Program-made: the position numbers and the translations under genes
Shown here: piece after piece, positions 1 through 7,320 of the stretch
Position numbering within the stretch: position 1 is the first letter of the stretch
Layout: every line of letters begins with the position of its first letter
NCBI RefSeq assembly: GCF_022662335.1
Contig: NZ_JAKNQJ010000012.1
Location: 1 to 64,000 of the forward strand
DNA length: 64,000 bases
Direction: 5' to 3'
Source of the DNA: Sphingomonas sp. CROZ-RG-20F-R02-07
Lineage (GTDB): Bacteria > Pseudomonadota > Alphaproteobacteria > Sphingomonadales > Sphingomonadaceae
Notes under the pieces: model-generated
What the model was told of the DNA's origin: nothing
The model's input: the letters and a program-made list of their open reading frames with translations, nothing else
Database searches by the model: none

Positions 1-2
1 GG

Positions 3-1256
3 GTCGGCATCTTCGACTACACGCTGGGTGGTTATTTCTATGACGACTCGATCAGTAACCAAACGGTCGTCAATGTTTCCGCGTCCGAGAACTTCCTCCA
101 ACAGCACTACACGACCGAATCATTCGCGCCCTTCGGTCGGCTGACCGCCCACGTCACCGAGAAGCTGAGGCTCGTCGGCGGATTGCGGTATTCTAAGGAC
201 ATCAAGCACTTCGACGGCACCGGCGTCTCGTTCACGGTCGTCTGCATGGTTCGCGTCGCGGGCGTTCCCACTTGTCCGACCGCTCAGCTGTTCCCAACGG
301 TCGATACCCCGGCCCAGATACCGTTCGCGGTCCCGGCCGGATCGGCACCGATCCCACAGGGCAGGTCCGGCGCAATCATCGTTCGCACCGATACCGCCTT
401 CAACAGCAATCTGACGAACGACAAGGTCACCTACCACGGAGGGGTCGAGTACGACGTTGCCGAAAGGTCGCTCTTCTACGCCACCTACGAGACAGGATAC
501 CGATCGGGCGGCTTCTCGGCCGCGCAGGGTTTCGAGACCTACCAGCCCGAGACGATCACGGCGTACACGGTCGGCCTGAAGAACAGGTTCTTCGACAACC
601 GCGTCCAGCTGAACGTCGAGGCGTTCCTGTGGAACTACCGGAACCAGCAGGTATCGCATCTCGGACTGGACCTCGCCGGTCGCACGGCACAGTTCATCCA
701 GAACATCGGCCGGTCGCGCATCCAGGGCGTCGAGGCGGAAGGTCGGATCCTCGTCACGCCGACGACGCTGCTCAGTGTAGACGCACAATACCTCGACGCG
801 AAGAACCAGTCGTTCTCGTTCCTGCAGGGTGCCGGAACGACCACGCCGCTGACGGGCTGCTCCTACGCCATTTCCGCCAACCCGCAGTTCTACACGGTCG
901 ATTGTGCCGGCAAGCAGCCCTTCAATTCGCCGCGGTGGACTGTCAACCTCGCCGGTCAGCAGACCGTGAAGCTTGGCGATTACAAGATCGTGGCGGGCGT
1001 CGACACGCAGTACAAGACGAGCCGGAACGTCGGTTTCGAGTTCCTGGCGGAACAGCATGTCGAGGCGACGTGGGCGACGAACGCGCAGGTCTCCTTCGGT
1101 CCAGGCAACGACCGCTGGTCTATCGCCGGCTTCGTCCGCAACATCGAGAACAACCGCATTCTAGTCGCGGCTCAGACCCATCCGATCGCGAACCTCGTCG
1201 TCGGCAACACGACCGCGCCACGGCTGTACGGCGTTCGTGGATCGTTCAAGTTCTGA
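3..1256 (+). CDS. TonB-dependent receptor, C-terminal part (5' end outside window)
   Basis: Outer-membrane beta-barrel of the FecA/CirA-like sphingomonad receptor type, which imports a scarce ligand with energy from TonB. The reading frame is open from the first bases of the window, so the plug domain and signal peptide lie upstream. What is visible is barrel: alternating aromatic strands, YATYETGYRSGGFSA near the middle (typical of catabolic receptors), and a last strand ending GSFKF with the terminal Phe needed for BAM assembly. It is followed after 34 bp by a hydrolase gene and probably starts that transcription unit. The ligand is unknown; the neighbours suggest an aromatic or cyclic compound. 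Confidence 0.93.
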   Translation, partial: VGIFDYTLGGYFYDDSISNQTVVNVSASENFLQQHYTTESFAPFGRLTAHVTEKLRLVGGLRYSKDIKHFDGTGVSFTVVCMVRVAGVPTCPTAQLFPTVDTPAQIPFAVPAGSAPIPQGRSGAIIVRTDTAFNSNLTNDKVTYHGGVEYDVAERSLFYATYETGYRSGGFSAAQGFETYQPETITAYTVGLKNRFFDNRVQLNVEAFLWNYRNQQVSHLGLDLAGRTAQFIQNIGRSRIQGVEAEGRILVTPTTLLSVDAQYLDAKNQSFSFLQGAGTTTPLTGCSYAISANPQFYTVDCAGKQPFNSPRWTVNLAGQQTVKLGDYKIVAGVDTQYKTSRNVGFEFLAEQHVEATWATNAQVSFGPGNDRWSIAGFVRNIENNRILVAAQTHPIANLVVGNTTAPRLYGVRGSFKF

Positions 1257-1290
1257 TGCGGACCGTTTGCCCAATCATTCGGAGAAGACG

Positions 1291-2172
1291 ATGAAGCTGC
1301 TGCGGTTCGATGTGGGCGGTGTCCCGACGCTGGGTGCGATGCGCGACGGAGAGGTCGTGGCCCTCGACTCCGTGGGGGCGGACTACCCCACGATGTCGGC
1401 GATCATCGCCGGCGGTTCGCAGGCACTGGAGCGTGTAGCCGCCGCGATATCGGCGGCCACGAAGACGTTGCCGCTGGCAAGCGTCCACCTGCTCGCGCCG
1501 GTCGAACGGCCCGGCAAGTATCTCGCCATCGGAATGAACTACGCCAAGCACCTCGAGGAAGCCGACAAGCTCGGCGTCGCTCGTGCGAAGCATCAGACCT
1601 GGTTTAACAAGCAGACGACCTGCATCTCCGGTCCGTACGACGACATCGACCCGGGCGTAACGGAGAAGCTCGACTACGAGGTCGAGCTGGGCGCCGTCAT
1701 CGGAAAGCCGGCCCGACACGTCTCCGAGGCAGACGCCGCGTCGCACGTGTTCGGCTACTTCGTCGCGAACGACGTATCGGCTCGCGACTGGCAGTTCCAC
1801 ACGCCCACCTTCACGATGGGCAAGTCGTTCGACACGCATGGCCCGATTGGTCCCTGGATCGTCACTTCCGACGAGATCGGGGACCCTCACGCCCTGACCC
1901 TCCGCTCCTTCGTCAACGGCGAGAAGCGGCAGGAGAGCGACACGGGACAGATGATCCATAAGCTGTGGGCACAGATCGCCTATCTGTCGACCGCTTTCAC
2001 CTTGGAGAGCGGGGATCTGATCGCGACGGGCACCCCCGAGGGAGTCGGTGTGGGAATGGATCCGCAGCACTTCCTCCAGCCGGGCGACGTCGTGCGCTGC
2101 GAGATCGACGGCATCGGTTTCATCGAGAACAGGGTAGTCGCCTCGTCGGCTCCGACCGTGGATAGGAGCTGA
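1291..2172 (+). CDS. Fumarylacetoacetate hydrolase family protein
   Basis: A 293-residue enzyme of the FAH superfamily, which hydrolyses or isomerises ring-fission products (fumarylpyruvate hydrolase or HHDD isomerase-like). An N-terminal DUF2437-like segment is followed by the catalytic domain: GMNYAKHLEEA with His87, the metal-binding DYEVE (Glu130, Glu132) with Asp161 in VANDVSARD, MGKSFDTHGPIGPW around 176-189, and the closing LIATGTPEGVGVG. The start chosen is the ATG preceded by GGAGAAG; an upstream in-frame ATG at 1237 overlaps the receptor gene and lacks family similarity. It lies 3 bp before the dioxygenase-like gene, consistent with sequential steps of meta-cleavage catabolism. Confidence 0.93.
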   Translation: MKLLRFDVGGVPTLGAMRDGEVVALDSVGADYPTMSAIIAGGSQALERVAAAISAATKTLPLASVHLLAPVERPGKYLAIGMNYAKHLEEADKLGVARAKHQTWFNKQTTCISGPYDDIDPGVTEKLDYEVELGAVIGKPARHVSEADAASHVFGYFVANDVSARDWQFHTPTFTMGKSFDTHGPIGPWIVTSDEIGDPHALTLRSFVNGEKRQESDTGQMIHKLWAQIAYLSTAFTLESGDLIATGTPEGVGVGMDPQHFLQPGDVVRCEIDGIGFIENRVVASSAPTVDRS

Positions 2173-2175
2173 ACC

Positions 2176-3108
2176 ATGCCGGTCCTGGGAGCATTGTCCG
2201 TCGCGCTGGAGGTGCCCTCGCTTGCCGAGGGGATCACGTTCTACACCGACGCAGGCCTTCAGGCGGCCGACGACGGCAAGGTGGCCCGGCTGCGCTGCCC
2301 AGGCCAGGATCGGGATTCCATCATCCTGATCGGCGGTGCCGCGCGCAAGCGTCTGCACCACATATCGCTGCGTGCCGAGAAGCTGGACGAGATAGCGGGT
2401 CTTGCCGCCGGTGCCGGGGGAAAGGTGGTCGACGCTCCCGAAGGGTTCGAGGACAATGGTCTATGGATCGAGGATCCGCATGGCATGCTCATCCATCTGA
2501 TGGAGCAGGCGGCGGACCCCGAGCTGGAGGCGACAGTTCCTTTCGAGGTCAATGGGCCGGGGCGGGTCACACGAAAGCGCCGATCAGCAATGCTGCCGGG
2601 AGCCTCCTACCCCGGCGCCAGGCCATTACGGCTTGGCCACGTACTGGTGTTCTCCCCTGACGTGCCGGCAAGCGTCGCCTTCATGACCGGCGCGCTGGGC
2701 ATGGGTCTAGCCGACCACGCGCAGGACATCATCGCGTTCTGCTGCGCCAGGAAGGACAGCGACCATCACGTCGTGGCCTTCGCGAAGTCGCCGGGTACGG
2801 GCTTCCATCATGCGAGCTTTCAGGTCGGTGATCCTGACGAGGTAGGCCGCGGCGGCCGCGCACTCCTGGCGAAGGCGGGCAAGGGCGACTGGGGCTTCGG
2901 GCGCCATACGATCGGGTCTAACTTCTTCCACTACATCCAGGACCCCTGGGGCTCGTGGTTCGAATATTATTCCGACATGGATCACATCGACGACTACGCG
3001 CTGTGGACGCCCACGAACTACGCGATGGACGACAGCCTCGCCAATTGGGGTCCGGACGTGCCCGGCGACTTCGTCCACAACTACGAGGTGGGCGAGGAGT
3101 TCGTCTGA
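2176..3108 (+). CDS. VOC-fold extradiol dioxygenase-like protein
   Basis: A 310-residue, two-module vicinal-oxygen-chelate protein resembling type I extradiol dioxygenases such as 2,3-dihydroxybiphenyl dioxygenase. The three expected iron ligands can be placed: His155 in RLGHVLVF, His211/212 in GFHHASF and Glu263 in WFEYYSD, with spacing close to that of the family. So it may cleave a catechol-like ring, the substrate being unknown. It sits between the FAH-family gene and the MFS gene, and its stop overlaps the next start (TGATG), implying translational coupling. A non-catalytic VOC role is possible but less likely given the intact ligand set. Confidence 0.88.
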   Translation: MPVLGALSVALEVPSLAEGITFYTDAGLQAADDGKVARLRCPGQDRDSIILIGGAARKRLHHISLRAEKLDEIAGLAAGAGGKVVDAPEGFEDNGLWIEDPHGMLIHLMEQAADPELEATVPFEVNGPGRVTRKRRSAMLPGASYPGARPLRLGHVLVFSPDVPASVAFMTGALGMGLADHAQDIIAFCCARKDSDHHVVAFAKSPGTGFHHASFQVGDPDEVGRGGRALLAKAGKGDWGFGRHTIGSNFFHYIQDPWGSWFEYYSDMDHIDDYALWTPTNYAMDDSLANWGPDVPGDFVHNYEVGEEFV

Positions 3109-4436
3109 TGGGCCGCGGGGTGCCGGAGCAGATCGGGGCTTCGGCGGTGGAATTGCGGCGGCGGTTCGATACCGGACCGATGAGCCGCGTCCAGACGGTG
3201 GCGGTCGCAGTCACCGTCGCGCTGTCGGCGCTCGATGGCTACGATGTCCTGTCGGTCACGTTCGCGGCTCCTGCCATTTCGCACGACTGGGGCCTCGGCA
3301 AGGGGGCGCTCGGCGTTCTGCTTTCGGCGGGGCTGGCGGGAATGGCCATCGGATCGCTCGCGCTTGCGCCGCTCGCCGACGTCATGGGTCGGCGCCGAAT
3401 GGTACTGGCGAGCCTGACGCTGATGGCTGTCGGCATGCTGCTCTCAGCAATCGCACCCGGAGTCCGCGAGCTCGCCCTCTGGCGCGTCGCCACCGGTCTC
3501 GGCATCGGTGCGATGGTGGCCGTCATAAATCCCTTGGCCGCCGAGTTTGCGAACGCGAGACGACGCGCACTTGCGCTCTCGTGCATGACCGTCGGGTATC
3601 CGATGGGCGGGGTCCTGGGGGGCCTCGCATCGTCCATCCTGCTGGCGAACTTCGGCTGGCGATCCGTTTTCCTGGCGGGCTCGATAGCTGCGGCGCTTAT
3701 GATCCCCGTCGTCCTGATGCTACTGCCGGAGCCGCTGGCCTTCCTCCTCGCCCGGCCGCGTCGAGATGGACTTGCCCGGGCGAACCTCCTGATGGCACGG
3801 TGCCGGCAGCCTTCGATCGACCAGCTGCCACCCCCGCCCTTGCGCAGCGACGCCGGCTACCGGGCGGTGTTCGCCCGGGATCGGGTCGGCACGACGGTGC
3901 GCATCACCGCAGCCAACCTGCTCTACGTCGTGATGGTCTACTTTCTCTTCAGCTGGCTCCCCCAAACCCTCGCCGATGCGGGTTTCGCACCTGCGACCGC
4001 CAGCCTGGTGGCAGCGACCCTCAACCTGGCCGGCATCTTAGGCGGCGTCACGTTGGGTGTGCTGGCCAGGTCCGTGGGACTGAAGCGGCTCACCGTCGCG
4101 TTCGTGGGCGTGGCGGGATTGGCGACGGCTATGCTCGGTCTGGTGCCTGCCTCGCTTCCGGTCATCGTCGCCGTGGCTGCAACCGCCGGGTTCTTCGTGT
4201 TCGGGGGCATGTCCGGCCTCTACGCCACGATGTCGGCGAGCTTCGCGACTGAGGCGCGCGCGTCCGGTACAGGGTTCGCCATCGGCGTTGGTCGCGTCGG
4301 AAGCGCGGCTGCACCAGCCGCCGCGGGCTGGCTGTTCGCCAACGGGTTCGACCGCTCGTGGGTATCGCTGGCTTTCGGCATGAGTGCGTTACTCGCGGCG
4401 ACGCTGCTGTCCCTTCGATCGAGGAGTTCTCCGTGA
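3108..4436 (+). CDS. MFS transporter, aromatic acid:H+ symporter-like
   Basis: A 442-residue inner-membrane carrier with about 12 hydrophobic helices. The loop after helix 2 contains DVMGRRRM, the MFS signature, and the N-terminal region LSALDGYDVLSVTFAAPAI carries the D-G-x-D pattern of AAHS-family carriers (PcaK/BenK/MhpT type). The start at 3108 overlaps the previous stop codon. Being last in an operon of receptor, hydrolase and dioxygenase-like genes, it probably imports the substrate of that pathway across the inner membrane. It converges on the SnoaL-like gene. Specificity cannot be told from sequence. Confidence 0.9.
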   Translation: MGRGVPEQIGASAVELRRRFDTGPMSRVQTVAVAVTVALSALDGYDVLSVTFAAPAISHDWGLGKGALGVLLSAGLAGMAIGSLALAPLADVMGRRRMVLASLTLMAVGMLLSAIAPGVRELALWRVATGLGIGAMVAVINPLAAEFANARRRALALSCMTVGYPMGGVLGGLASSILLANFGWRSVFLAGSIAAALMIPVVLMLLPEPLAFLLARPRRDGLARANLLMARCRQPSIDQLPPPPLRSDAGYRAVFARDRVGTTVRITAANLLYVVMVYFLFSWLPQTLADAGFAPATASLVAATLNLAGILGGVTLGVLARSVGLKRLTVAFVGVAGLATAMLGLVPASLPVIVAVAATAGFFVFGGMSGLYATMSASFATEARASGTGFAIGVGRVGSAAAPAAAGWLFANGFDRSWVSLAFGMSALLAATLLSLRSRSSP

Positions 4437-4530
4437 CGAGGCAGCTTCGTAACGATCCGCCTCGCAAGGCGTGCGTCGGCGTCGGATGATTGAGCGATGC
4501 GATGTCGAGCTGGAAATGGGTTCAGAACGT

Positions 4531-5142
4531 TTAATCGATCGGCGAGACGCCATCTCGTAGCCAGGCCCGGCCCCGGTCGTAAAGCGCCTCCACCTCGGGA
4601 CCCCGGGTGCCCGGCATGTCCTCGCGGACGGTGAACCCGTGCTGGGTCTGCAGATATGCCAGATGGCGATACCCTTCCGGAAAGCGGTCGAGCAGCACTT
4701 CGTCAAGAACCAGTTCCGATTTCGACTTCACGGCATCTATGCGGTCCCGTTCGTAGATCGGCTGGCGCAGCAGCATCGACCAGCCCGAGCCTCGCCGGAT
4801 CAGGAAATCGTAGAACCGTCCGGTGCAGGTTACGTCCGCGACAACGCCGTGCACTTCCGCGCGTTGACTGATCGTCATCCTAGTCTGCGCGATCGCCCGG
4901 TCGCCAGCGACGGTAACCGAAGACCCGCCTAGGGTGTGCGACACCTTCACACCATTTTCCCAACCCGCCCTGCACGCCACGATGAACGCGTCGGCTCTGG
5001 ACTGCTGCCAAGTAGCGACCATTACCCCGTCGGGATGCCATACCGTAGCGAAAGAAGCCCAGTCTCCGCTGTCACGCCATAACGCCCAGTTCTCGATGAG
5101 CTCGCGTATCAAGGTCCGATCGATGAGTTCGTCTGAATTCAT
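4531..5142 (-). CDS. SnoaL-like / NTF2-fold protein
   Basis: A 203-residue protein with an N-terminal cone-shaped NTF2/SnoaL-like domain: LIDRTLIRELIENWALWRD at residues 6-24, then WASFATVWHPDGVMV and RFYDFLIRRGSGWSML. The family includes small dehydratases, isomerases and ring-hydroxylating dioxygenase beta-like folds. No catalytic His-Asp pair can be assigned with certainty. It is convergent with the MFS gene and is probably a separately promoted accessory enzyme of the same catabolic locus. An inverted repeat sits 22 bp upstream of its start. Confidence 0.82.
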   Translation of the reverse strand: MNSDELIDRTLIRELIENWALWRDSGDWASFATVWHPDGVMVATWQQSRADAFIVACRAGWENGVKVSHTLGGSSVTVAGDRAIAQTRMTISQRAEVHGVVADVTCTGRFYDFLIRRGSGWSMLLRQPIYERDRIDAVKSKSELVLDEVLLDRFPEGYRHLAYLQTQHGFTVREDMPGTRGPEVEALYDRGRAWLRDGVSPID

Positions 5143-5163
5143 GGATGCCGTCTTCCGATCAAC

Positions 5164-5188
5164 GTAATCCGGATCGGAGTCGGATTAC
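5164..5188. promoter_or_regulatory. Inverted repeat upstream of the SnoaL-like gene, possible operator
   Basis: Perfect 8-bp arms GTAATCCG and CGGATTAC are separated by 9 bp, just upstream of the minus-strand start at 5142. The position fits a dyad operator overlapping the promoter. No second copy was found near the other catabolic genes, so the regulator is unknown. Confidence 0.4.
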
Positions 5189-5537
5189 TAAGGTCCCGCG
5201 ATTCTGCTTCTTAGGTCGGGCTCCTGGACTCGGCAAACGAAACGCAGGTGCCGTCAAGGACGGTTTGGAGAGGGCATGCTACATGTCGCAGAGGCAGGCA
5301 TGTGACGGCTCAAGATGCTATTTGCCTGAGCCGATCGGCGCCGCGATCACCGTCGGGCAGGCTGCGGTCGGATCTCGGGCGACGAAGCGGATGGCGGGGA
5401 TTCGACGCCTTTGGCGGGTGGGCAACATTGCTCGCCCGAACGATCGGCTTGATACGACGGTGGCGTCGCGACACGATGCACTGCGAGGGATCGGCGATCC
5501 CTCACGACATCGGGTGTGACTCTTGGGGGGGCTGAGC
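5189..5537. other. Intergenic, no gene supported
   Basis: Open frames here lack ribosome binding sites and recognisable family features. Nothing convincing was seen. Confidence 0.5.
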
Positions 5538-5759
5538 ATGGCCACTGGCGTTGTCTGGATCGAAACATGGATAGCGTCGATCGCTGACGGCCGCGTGACG
5601 ATGAGCCAGCGGTCGCTCTCCTCGATCGATTGGAACGGAGGAATCGATGAAGCGGTCAAAGTCGCGAAAGCCCGCGGAGTGCATCTGGTCCGCCTCACGG
5701 ACGAGGAAGGAAAGGCGCTGGTGGCTGCGAGCCTGAGCCCGTTCGAGACGCTTTGCTGA
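5538..5759 (+). CDS. Hypothetical small protein (73 aa)
   Basis: Unrecognised. The frame starts at an ATG preceded by a G-run (GGGGGG) and encodes a soluble protein with an amphipathic central part (IDEAVKVAKARGVHLVRLTDEEGKALVAAS). It stands alone between the SnoaL-like gene and the BLUF gene. Composition looks protein-like, but only length, start context and low-level structure support it. Confidence 0.45.
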   Translation: MATGVVWIETWIASIADGRVTMSQRSLSSIDWNGGIDEAVKVAKARGVHLVRLTDEEGKALVAASLSPFETLC

Positions 5760-5948
5760 AGAAGCTTACAAAGGAGGTGGGACTGACGTCTGGAGCAGGA
5801 CCTGCCGGTTCCCATATCTCCGCGCGTTATGGGCGCGGCACATGGTCGAGGTGGCTGGTCGACGGGACGCATGCGCACGGCAGAGTAAACGCGCGGCGCT
5901 ACCGTCGCCCCGAAAGCCAATGTTATCATGAAGGAGTTGGAGTGAACT

Positions 5949-6344
5949 CTAGCATGCGTGTTGGAGCGCGAACTGTTCGAACTGCGCGCGCACCGTCGCA
6001 TCTGGGATCTGATCGATCAGGTTTACCAGCGCGGACGTGACGTTTCCTCCGGCCGAGGATGGCTGGTGACCCATCGACCATTGTCCGAACTGCCGATCGC
6101 CCACCGTATCACGCGAGAGGACGACCGTCGCGAAATGGCGAGGGTCGCGGAGTATCCGGTCGAACGTCGTGTCGACCGCTACCGATGGCCCTTCCAGGGC
6201 TTGGAGAAAGCGGCGTCCGCCGGCGACGAGGAAGCCTGTCACGTCGGAAGCGGCATTGTTGGCCCTCGAAACACGCAGGATTTCGCCGAGTGCCGCGGTC
6301 GAGAGCACTGTGCGAGCCGTACTTATGTAAACCAACCTTATCAT
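5949..6344 (-). CDS. BLUF-domain blue-light sensor
   Basis: A 131-residue stand-alone BLUF protein that binds FAD and senses blue light. The start MIRLVYIS is chosen because it begins at the first beta strand of the domain; an upstream in-frame start would add 19 unrelated residues. The flavin-switch residues are all present at AppA-like spacing: Tyr6 in LVYISTA, Asn30 in RANNAASDVTGFL, and Gln48 in FLQALEG. There is no fused output domain, so it must act through a partner. No obvious partner is adjacent; the TetR gene next to it faces the same way 99 bp upstream. Confidence 0.93.
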   Translation of the reverse strand: MIRLVYISTARTVLSTAALGEILRVSRANNAASDVTGFLVAGGRRFLQALEGPSVAVDTTFDRILRDPRHFATVVLSRDTVGDRQFGQWSMGHQPSSAGGNVTSALVNLIDQIPDATVRAQFEQFALQHAC

Positions 6345-6442
6345 GGTGCGTGTCCTTCGGCACGCCGGATAGGATGCACTTACGAATTTTTCGCTAACCA
6401 CGACGCCGAACCGGCGGTGCCCTCACACGCAGATGTCCTGAT

Positions 6443-7156
6443 CTACCTCGACTCCACTTGGGGTAGGGCAGCAGCCGGATTGGATCGCACGCGTGCGCCA
6501 TCAGGCTGTTCACTTGCGTTGGGACTGGGTCGAGCTAGCCCGGCAAGGCTAGCGACGCCTATCGAGGCCATCAGGCGGTCCACGGTCATACCTTCGATTG
6601 AGGGGACCCACTTGGCGAGCCATATCAGCATGCCGAGAAGGAGTTGGACGACGACGGGCGGTTCACAGGTGATCACCGATCCGTCGGCCATACCATCCAC
6701 AAGAAATCCTTCGAGTACCGCCGTCAGGCGTGCCGCCCATGAACCGATTTGCAAACGATCGTCTGCGTCGAGGTACGTGTAGTCGCCGAAGTACAATTGC
6801 GGACCATGATGATCCGCGTCCTCGAGCATACGACGGATGAACTGCGTCAGCTTCATCAGGCCGGTAGTTTCACTGCGGTCCGCGTCGATCAGCAGACGTT
6901 CGAACAGTTCCAGCGACCTGACGTGGCATGCGAGCGCGAGCGCCTGCTTGCTGGGGAAGTAGTAGTAGAGGGTCGCGTCGCGCAGATCGAGCTGCGCCGC
7001 GATCTCGGTCATCGTAGCGAGCGCGTAGCTGCGTTCATTGATGACCTTCACGGCGGCACGCATGATCGCTTCGCGCTTCCGGATCGACTTGCGCCCCCTG
7101 GCCAAAGGTTTCGGATCGACGGCGCATGCGGCCGTGGTCGGTTCTCGGTTTGGCAC
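6443..7156 (-). CDS. TetR-family transcriptional regulator
   Basis: A 237-residue regulator with a GTG start. The N-terminal DNA-binding domain is clear: MTEIAAQLDLRDATLYYYFPSKQALA at about 48-73 is the HTH with its YYYF-K signature. The rest is a ligand-binding helical domain. It is divergent from the receptor-BVMO operon across a 164-bp intergenic region, the usual arrangement for a repressor of that operon and of itself. The inducer is unknown, probably the substrate or a CoA/ketone intermediate. Confidence 0.9.
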   Translation of the reverse strand: MPNREPTTAACAVDPKPLARGRKSIRKREAIMRAAVKVINERSYALATMTEIAAQLDLRDATLYYYFPSKQALALACHVRSLELFERLLIDADRSETTGLMKLTQFIRRMLEDADHHGPQLYFGDYTYLDADDRLQIGSWAARLTAVLEGFLVDGMADGSVITCEPPVVVQLLLGMLIWLAKWVPSIEGMTVDRLMASIGVASLAGLARPSPNASEQPDGARVRSNPAAALPQVESR

Positions 7157-7320
7157 TCGCAGACCTGTTCGGAGGATGGGAATTCCTTGTGGAGAGGCTG
7201 GCCCTCCCGCGCAACCAGTGTCTGTTTTCTAACTTGCGCTAGAATACCGATCGTGGAATAGAATGTCGGAACAAGCGAGCGCGGGATCACACGGCGCCGC
7301 GACCACAGGGGAGGCGTTCG

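Noticed and set aside
120..1058. Long antisense reading frame opposite the receptor
   Set aside because: It mirrors codon bias of the plus-strand receptor, and its translation has no family features; a shadow.
4437..4530. Terminator between the MFS and SnoaL-like genes
   Set aside because: Only a 5-bp stem (CGCCT/AGGCG) with no U-run; too weak.
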